DNA of 64,000 nt. It comes from Rhodomyrtus psidioides. Taxonomy: Eukaryota > Streptophyta > Magnoliopsida > Myrtales > Myrtaceae. Within the stretch, counting starts at the first letter, position 1, and the number at the start of each line of letters is the position of its first letter. A program made the position numbers and the translations under genes. Under the pieces are notes generated by a model, which saw only the letters and a list, made by a program, of their open reading frames with translations, made no database searches and was not told where the DNA came from. This document shows, one piece after another, positions 56,746-64,000 of the stretch. The stretch lies in assembly GCA_021437785.1 (NCBI GenBank), contig JAILYB010000016.1, forward strand, positions 1,302,001-1,366,000. The letters are read 5' to 3'.

Positions 56746-59063
56746 ATAAGAATGTGTTTTCCTGAGATATGGAATTACCAGGGATCTTGTAGGAAAATAA
56801 ACTTGAAAGCTCTTCTTCACAGAGCAAGGCATCCTTCTAGAATCTGGGGCTACCATGATTCCTATAGAAGTTTAACCAAGAACAATAGCATTCTAGAGTC
56901 TAGGGTTACCAAGAATCTGTTAGAAGCTCAGGCATATAAACTCTCCTTCTTAAAGAAATGTGTCATTCTGGGACTTGGGGCTGCCACGAGTCCAAGAGAG
57001 GTTGTGCTCTTCTGAGATCTAGGCTTGCCAGGAATTCTGCAGAAGTTTAGACATGTTAAACGTTTCTCACCAAGAGTGATACAAGCTGTTTTAGGAGCAG
57101 AAGTCATCAGAAATCTTGCAGAAGCTCCAACCTGAAAATTTTCTTACCAAAGGCACATCAATGGTCTTTGAGCACTTTATGACTTATATCATGGTCATGA
57201 AAAATTTCAATGAATGCATTATGATGCTGGAGGTTATCCAAAACACCTTGCAACAATCTGAATTTAGCCAAAAGAATTTGGTTAAAATGTTCATTGGAGT
57301 ATTCTCATCAAAGAGGACTTCTCACTGTTTTGAGATAATGGTCTTTTACCAAGAATGCACTCGAATTTCCTATCAAACCTGCGCCTAGGGTTCAAGATCA
57401 TTCGCAGTGAATACACCTCGATCGATCAGGAGGATTTCCCAGGGACCGTAATGTTGGGCTTGGTCAAGGGTTTTCAAAGGGGGACTTGCGTGCAAGTCAA
57501 GGCTTTCGAAGAGAAGTCTTCAATGTCTGCTCCAGGTTTACAAGTCAAGAAACCTGCAAAATGAGAAAGAAATAATCTTGCTCGAACTTCTTCGAGCTAA
57601 GCTTAGACATTAAACCCTATGTTAATCCATGTGCCTTAATCAGAAAAGGTTTTTCAGGGTTGTAACGTAGGTAGGATTGGGGACCCAAAAAAGGATTGTT
57701 TTTGGCTCAGAATATGAGAAGGGTTTAACATTGATGATCACTGCAAGTTTGCCGCCATCTTGTCCCTTCTGGTTCAAAGAGCGTCTTCAGTCTTTGAAGT
57801 GCATTGACAGTCTTTGAAGAGCATTGTCAGTCTTCGAAGCGCACATTTGTCTTTAGAGAATATCTCTTTTGTGTTGAGACGGCGTCAACATCTTGTCTAC
57901 GCTTTCATCATCTGAATGTGACATAATCTGGGAGTATCCTTTTCTGTCCAGCTCCCTTGGGATTTTCTTTTACAATCAGATCTCACTAGTGACCTATACA
58001 AACGTATCATGCCATCTTTTGGCATTTACAAGATCAAATACATGATTCGCAAGTGCACAAGTATTTGGACGGGCATTGGCCTTGCTTTTACCAGGCACTT
58101 TGCTTTTTCTTGATGCCCAAGATCGGATTTTTCTCTCTCTTTTTTTTTTCTTGAAATCCCATCTTTTCCCTTCTTTTGGGAATCAAAATTTTCAAATGAG
58201 TGTGCTAGATGTACAACTTGAATCTCAGCACTCAAACATTAATCTAGGAATTTTTCACAAATCCTGTATTTTGAACCCTTCCGCTCTTGAAGTGGTGTCG
58301 CTTTCACCTTGGAATATGCAATGATTACCAACGGGTTTGTGAAACGAACGTATAGGCTCAACTAGGCAGTGCAAAGGGCAAAAGTGTATAGGATAGAGAA
58401 ACGAATGCTTTTCGTCATCCTAAAGCAGCTGAATTACCATAGAAGTTAAAATGACAAGCAACACACGAAGATTGATGCAAGTCTGAGCAAGAGAACTTCT
58501 AACCATTTACCTCCTGATACTGCTGGACGTACCTCCAGTTTGCCCCACTGTGGGGTGGTTCTCGACAGGGGTATAGACCGAAACCGTCGTTTAAAGGGTT
58601 ATCAATGGTCACCTGTAGTGTTTATGATAGAGAAACGAATGCCTCCGTCGTCTCAATCCATGTAATCACTGCGAATAACCCCTACTTCCGTAGGTCAAGG
58701 TCTCGCTGTACTTACAACTCCACTAATCTCTTAAGTGTGTATGGGACGTGTTTAGATTAGGCTTGCCTCTTGTCTGAGGAAACATCCTTTTGATCAATTC
58801 AAAACAACTCTTGTTGGAAAAGTTCATTTCGCTTTCTCCAAAACTTACCCTCTAAGGGGATTTATGATGCACAGTGCATATTTCAATCACGTTCAGATAA
58901 CCTCCAAGTTAAAACATGAATGCCAATGACATGATTGTGAGAATTTTGCGTCTTTCTAGACATGAGATTTGAATGCATGCTAGATTCTAAGAAAGCTTCA
59001 AATTCTAGTAGTAAGGATTCCGACAGTCTTAAAAACCTACAAGATTGGGAAAGGAATACTTAC

Positions 59064-59086
59064 CTGCCCAGCGCGGCTAGGGATTC
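59064..59086 (-). other. Candidate 23 nt microexon, copy 4 (element B)
   Basis: Sense: acceptor ATGTTTTTCAG, 23 nt from GAATCCCTAGCC to GGGCAG, donor GTAAGTATTCC. About 480 bp after the pol stop. Length and both splice sites are kept although B is clearly diverged from the D copies. Confidence 0.62.
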
Positions 59087-59588
59087 CTGAAAAACATAAA
59101 AGGAATATGTCAGTGTATGCTCTCGAATTTCAGAAAATTAGAACGATACACCTTACCATTGATCATGCATTCCAATGGAAGTGGATAGATTTGTGAAAAT
59201 CTGCATTTTTCTGGCCACCACGACAGTAAGTCCTCTTGATCATGCATTCCAATTTGAACGCCAACATGTAAATTATAGAAAACGGCCCTTTCGACCAAGG
59301 GCGACGATGCCTTCGTCTGATTGGGGTAATGAATCCTGCTTAGTGGCTTCATTCATTTTGAGCGTGCCTCTGTGCCATTCTTTGAAGTCTCCTGCTCTTC
59401 GTTTTGCTGTCTGCTGTCTTCATTCATACATTCCTGGTATTCGCCATCAAGGATCTTGCTTCTTTGGGTCCTGCAATATTGAACACATGCTAATGTATGC
59501 ATGGATGCATGATATGCTTATGCAATGACTATTATGACGACTCAACTCAATCCGGGATGAGTCACATAATCGAAATCTGATTTTTATT

Positions 59589-59795
59589 TCAAAGGTAATA
59601 CTTCTTCACAGCATCTGAGTTTACAGGGTGCCCTAGTTCTTCTCCTTCGGAGTTTACAAGAATTAACGCTCCTCCCGTGAGGATCTTCTCGATAATGTAG
59701 GGGCCTTCGTAATTCGGAGTGAATTTTCCCCCTGGATGGGTAGTACTCGGCAAAACTTTCCTAATTACCAAGTCATTTACTTCGAAGTTTCTACT
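59589..59795 (-). pseudogene. Element B integrase C-terminal end
   Basis: Frame from about 59795 to the stop at 59589. It contains FEVNDLVIRKVLP and NYEGPYIIEKI, the usual end of plant gypsy integrase with a GPY-type motif, and closes the polyprotein. One frameshift near 59795 separates it from the catalytic core. Confidence 0.8.
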
Positions 59796-60486
59796 CGGCT
59801 ACCCTTTTCTGGTAAGTTTGTCCATGGCAAATGGCTTTAAGAGGTTTCTCGTCTATTAAATTCAGCTGTTCATATCTGTGTTTGAAATATTCTGACTCAG
59901 AGGGTTTATCTTCTGATAAGATTCTTAAAGAGGAAATCTTAACTTCTACGGGTAGAACTGCTTCTGTCCCATACACCAGACTGTAGGGAGTTGCCCCTGT
60001 AGAAGTCCTGATCGACGTTCGGTAGGCCATCAAGGCGAAGGGCAGTCTTTCGTGCCAATCCCTGTAGTTTTCTGCTGTTTTAGCCAAGATTCTCTTGATG
60101 TTTTTGTTGGCTGCTTCCACTGCCCCATTCATCTGTGGGCGGTAAGGAGATGAATTCAGATGTCGAATGCTAAAGTGATCCAGTAGATCATCGACAACCT
60201 TGTTGTTTAGGTTGGACCCGTTGTCTGTGATGATCGCTTGAGGGGTACCATACCGGGATATGATGTCTCTTTTGATGAATCTTGCCACATTTCTTGCAGT
60301 GACATTCTTGTAAGAGCTGGCTTCTACCCATTTTGTGAAGTAATCAATCGCTACTAAGATGAAGCGATGACCGTTTGAAGCCACATGATTAATAGGCCCT
60401 ATCATGTCTATGCCCCCACAAAGAGAAAGGCCAAACTTCAGACATTTGGTGTAGTTCGTTTGGGGGTGCATTGATCTTATCACCAT
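59791..60486 (-). pseudogene. Element B integrase catalytic core
   Basis: DDE integrase core with the first Asp in GIDMIGP, the second in IITDNGS and the Glu in GAVEAANK, all present. Integrase inserts the cDNA into host DNA. A frameshift in the G-run near 60413 separates it from the zinc-binding part upstream, so the real domain begins there and not at 60486. A shift and stop near 59791 end the frame early. The residues are well kept, so inactivation seems fairly recent. Confidence 0.9.
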
Positions 60487-61705
60487 ATATTTGGCACTGG
60501 TGGCATGACCGGACGTGCTGACAGCAATCTGATTCGATGGTCATCCGATAATAGCCAAGCCGCATGATCTTCCTAGCGAGGAGGTGGCCGCTCATGTGAG
60601 GCCCACATATTCCTTCATGGATCTCTTTTAAGAGGATATTTGCTTCTTTGGCATCTACACATCTCAATAGAGTAGAATCAAAGGATCTTTTGTACATAAT
60701 TTGTCCATTGAGAAAGAATTTGATGGCCATCTTGGTTATGTATCTTCGGTCTCCTGGCTGGCATCCTTTAGGGAATTCCCATTTTGAGAGGTAATTCTTG
60801 ATGTCATAATACCATGGCTCTCCGTCAAATTCTTCTTCGATCAGCATGCAATAAGCTGGTTTTTCAAATATGCCGATCCTTAGGGATTCTATATCCAACC
60901 CTCCAATTGTTTGCAACATTGAGGCGAGGGTGGCTAATGCATCTGCAAATTGATTGTGGGATCTCGATAGGTATTCGAATGACACTTCTTCGAATTCGAG
61001 TATTAATTCTTCAAGGTATTCATGATAAGGGATGAGCTTTGCATCTTTCGTCTTCCACTCTCCCTGTGTCTGTAGAATGATGAGCATGGAATCTCCAAAA
61101 ACTTGCAACCTAGGTATCTTCGTGGAAATGGCCAATCGTAGGCCTAAAATGCACGCCTCATATTCTGAGATGTTGTTGGTGCAAGGGAAAGTCATCTTTG
61201 CCGCCACAGGATAGTGTTGATCATTGGGGGATATTAGTACTGCCCCAGTGCCTGCCCCTGATAGATTGACAGCACCATCGAAATACATGACCCACTTGTC
61301 TTTTGCTAAGTTGAGAATTTGACCTTCTGTGTTTGTTACTTCAGGAGACTCACCGTTTGACGGGTTTTCTGCTAGCATGTCAGCTATAGCTCTTCCTTTA
61401 ACTGACTTCTGTGGAGAACACTTGATGTCAAATTCAGATAGCATTACTTGCCATTTTTCTAATTTCCCAATTAAAGCGGGTTTCTCCAGGAGGTATTTGA
61501 CAGGATCGTTCTCTGTTACGAGCTGAATGTGGTGATGTAAGGTATACTGTCTCAGTCTGCGAAGTACCCATACCGCTGCTACACAGGCCCTTTCGACTGG
61601 TGCATATTTTGCTTCAGAAGGTGTGAATTTCTTACTCAGGTAATAGATGGCTCTTTCTTTACTATCTATCGGGCTTGTTTGGGCGAGTAAGGCTCCCAAG
61701 GATTC
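60389..61705 (-). pseudogene. Element B RNase H, Tat-type second RNase H and integrase zinc domain
   Basis: Order in the 436-codon frame that starts at 61699: remnant of the ordinary gypsy RNase H (about 1-110), then a second, archaeal-like RNase H (about 135-260) with acidic residues in YFDGAVN, SEYEACILGL, VFGDSM and NQFADALATLAS, then the integrase HHCC region (HEGICGPHMSGH, CHQCQ). The second RNase H marks the Tat/Ogre clade. The frame continues that of the RT piece, separated only by an amber codon at 61706-61708, and it ends by a frameshift in the G-run near 60413. Confidence 0.9.
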
Positions 61706-62962
61706 CTATTGTATAGTCATATATAAGGTCAATGGGTGACCAGAAATTGGTGGCACAAGTACCGGCGGTGTGATCAGGTAGTTCTTGATCATTTGGAATG
61801 CCCTGCTGCATTCAGCATCCCATGTTACTTTCGCGTCTTTCTTAAGCAATTTGAAGATTGGCTTAGCCACAAAAGACAGTTGATTGATAAATCTGGCAAT
61901 ATAATTCAATCTCCCCGGAAGGCTTCTCACTTCTTTTACTGTGGAGGGAGTTGACAGATTGTGGATAGCTTGAATCTTTGAAGGATCAATCTCGATGCCC
62001 CTGTCACTGACTATGAACCCAAGAAGTTTCCCAGATTTTGCCCCAAACACACATTTGTTAGGGTTCAACCTCAACTTATATTTGCGCAGGCGTTCAAATA
62101 ATTTTCTTAACACCTGTATGTGATCCTGTCCTTTCCTGGATTTGGCGATCATGTCGTCGACGTATACTTCAATTTCTTCGTGGATCATATCATGGAATAA
62201 TGTGAACATGGCCTTCTGATAGGTAGCCCCGGCGTTTTTTAATCCGAAGGGCATGACTTTGTAGCAAAAATTCCTCCAGGGTGTAGTAAAAGCAGTCTTT
62301 GGTTTGTCTTCTTGTTTCATGAAGATTTGGTTGTATCCCGAGAATCCGTCCATAAACGAGAACAATTCATAACCTGCTGTGCTATCCACCAACACATCAA
62401 TGTGAGGCAGTGGAAAATCATCTTTTGGGCTTGTTCTATTCAGATCTCGGTAATCTACGCAGATCCGAACTTTACCATCCTTCTTCATGACGGGGACTAT
62501 ATTTGCAATCCAGTCTGAATATGAGATAGCTTCAATAAAGCCTACCCTAAGAAGCTTCATGACTTCTTCCTTGATTTTTTCCTCCAACTCAGCCTTCATC
62601 CGTCTGCTGCCTTGCTTGACAGGTTTGACACCGGGATCCGTGGGTAATGCATGTTCCACGATCTTAGGATCTATGCCTGGCATATCAGCGTAAGACCATG
62701 CAAAAATGTCTTGATATTCTTTCAATAACTCTGTGAACTTGAGCCTTTCATTTCGGGATAAATGCCCGCCGATTTTGACCTCTTTGATATTCACGGAGTC
62801 TCCCAGATTAACAATGATTGGTTCTTCTGAAGTAGGAGGTGTCGACTCCTCAAAGGCATTCCAATTTCTGCGGATAGACGCATAACCCTCGTCTTCATCC
62901 TCCTCAATGTTATAAGAATGGTTACTGGAGAAGTCCGAATCTCGTAACAACCTGGTATGCAT
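61706..62962 (-). pseudogene. Element B reverse transcriptase
   Basis: The Ty3/gypsy RT palm and fingers are complete: VRICVDYRDLN, FMDGFSGYNQI (catalytic Asp about residue 205), MPFGLKNAGATYQ and the active site VYVDD (about 266-270), then the thumb up to LTLYMTIQ. It copies element RNA into DNA. The frame ends at a TAG (61706-61708) directly before the RNase H, where a sense codon is expected. The first 60 residues or so are linker, and the ATG at 62962 need not be a true start because pol is normally made as a polyprotein. Confidence 0.92.
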
Positions 62963-63399
62963 GTTTGAGATGATATGCCTGAAATGTCATGAGTATGGTT
63001 AGTTCGTATTCCATAAGAATGACATGTATGATCATGGAAAATCTTTTTGAAAGAGTTTTCGAAATAGGTACAGGTATAAACGGGACTAATCCTCGTGTCA
63101 TTGGACATCCCAGCCCCATGGAAATCTTTTTGGAAATCCGGAATCATATGGCGAATCAGGCCTCAAGCTTCTGTGTGGAAGACTAGTATCATCATTGGGC
63201 TGATTCGTGGCTCCACATGTCCTTAACAAAATATACGTGGTTTTATTGAATGCAAGATGGGCCGCATTACAAGATGTGCTATTTGGACCAACGGCTAGAG
63301 ATCCAAAGGCGTTTCCCTATACGTACAAATAAGGAAAGAAAATACAACAAAATGCAGAAAGTTCTAAATGCAGTATTTAAAGACAAAGGAAGAGGCTCT
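62963..63399 (-). other. Linker between the G-patch part and RT of element B, no frame recognised
   Basis: Frames are short and overlapping. In Ogre-type elements introns have been described upstream of RT, and the stop at 63400 with no continuing frame would fit either an intron or simple decay. I cannot tell which. Confidence 0.45.
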
Positions 63400-63998
63400 T
63401 TACTCAGAGGAAGTGGCTTCATTGTCCAACCACTCCATGATGACATTCACAGAGTCACCTTCGAGAAAAGGATTTGTCAGATCTGATTCTATTGGTGAAA
63501 TGACATCTTCTTCAGACAACCATTTAGAGTTCTGGTTGAAGTGGGCATTCAAAGGGTTGTTGAACATTTGAGACCTGCCTTTCCAAGTTGGAGAACCGAT
63601 GAATGAGTCATTCGGGCTATTTCGGCCTCCCAGGCGTCCCAGGCTTCTACCTCGACCTCGGCCTATTGTCTTTGGGCCAGATCCATCAATGTGATATTTC
63701 TGATACCCCAAGCCCATTCTATGCGGGTTAGCTATTAACTGCATGGGGCATTTATCCCTTGACTGTGTTTGCCTAGGCCTTTTCTAGGATCAAACCCATA
63801 TGTCAGCAGCATCTTGGCTGGTAAAAGATTGGCTTCTGAGATGTAGGGGGTTCTCAACCTTGTCCCTGCCAGGGTATAAACTGTGGCTACCAGTTCTAGG
63901 GAATGATAGCTCGCTTCTGTTTTCATTTCGGGTTCAACATAGGGAATGGCACTGTTCTGGTATGTCTGGAGGTCGACTTCTCCATGTATGGTAATCAC
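63400..63998 (-). pseudogene. Element B protease-RT linker with G-patch-like motif
   Basis: Two frames meet near 63740. The upstream one (63735-63998, entering from beyond the window) ends in LLTYGFDPRKGLGKHSQGI, the G-patch-like motif of Tat/Ogre polyproteins between protease and RT. The downstream one (63400-63744) continues with NPHRMGLGYQKY. A missing base in the C-run at about 63745 best explains the shift. gag and protease lie outside the window. Confidence 0.75.
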
Positions 63999-64000
63999 AT

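Larger units (their letters stand above)
55288..59588 (-). other. Element B 3' UTR
   Basis: Starts with the polypurine tract (55288-55303). Two tandem arrays (55630-56070 and 56185-56745) replace minisatellites 1 and 2 of the D copies. Beyond them the order matches: ggaggttatccaaaacacc (57229), exon-like module (57379-57553), gtttgccccactgtggggtg (58541), microexon (59064-59086), and an unshared stretch up to the pol stop. Four kilobases of mostly noncoding DNA between pol and LTR fits the Ogre/Tat pattern. Confidence 0.82.

Overview
This window is nuclear DNA of a flowering plant, probably a eudicot. The evidence is plant-type LTR retrotransposons (Ty1/copia and Ty3/gypsy, mostly the Tat/Ogre lineage with its second RNase H domain), remnants of LRK10-like receptor kinase genes, and a captured fragment of a PDF2/ATML1-like HD-ZIP IV homeobox gene. 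No intact single-copy host gene was recognised. Almost everything from 6.2 kb to the end is retrotransposon.

Layout. 1-1641: 3' end of a copia element (RT/RNase H, polypurine tract, 3' LTR). 1642-3081: gypsy (Tekay/Del-like) LTR remnant. 3082-6212: degraded host DNA with two minus-strand LRK10-like kinase remnants. From 6213 three Tat/Ogre-type elements, all read on the minus strand, are stacked inside one another. LTR A (6213-7556) cuts the kinase. Element B starts at 7557 inside LTR A; its 3' LTR is 7557-8120 plus 52230-55287, and its 3' UTR and decayed pol run from 55288 past the window end. Element C (8121-52229, target duplication CCCAT, LTRs differing at only two places) sits inside LTR B.

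Element C is 44 kb and is itself a mosaic. Between its LTRs lie five copies of a 2.6-2.8 kb LTR (type D) and one E/D recombinant LTR, in both orientations. They are joined to several copies of a long 3' UTR rich in minisatellites, one gag-protease ORF lacking pol, and a 4 kb block (about 47.08-51.05 kb) with the HD-ZIP IV fragment and a divergent 243-codon ORF. Large inverted duplications centre near 29.4, 37.15 and 43.6 kb.

How the parts relate. The LTRs run from TGTTGACACC to GGGTCGCGACA (sense), with a polypurine tract ending in GGGGCAGC before them and a primer-binding site TGGCGACTCCACTGGGGA after them. Type D LTRs also carry an internal copia-like segment with its own TATA box, a CCAACA end and an initiator-Met primer site. 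The 3' UTRs of B and of the D copies share two exon-like modules with conserved splice sites, including a microexon of exactly 23 nt in all four copies. No single copy here looks autonomous: B has a broken pol, and the copy with the open gag-protease ORF has lost RT and integrase.
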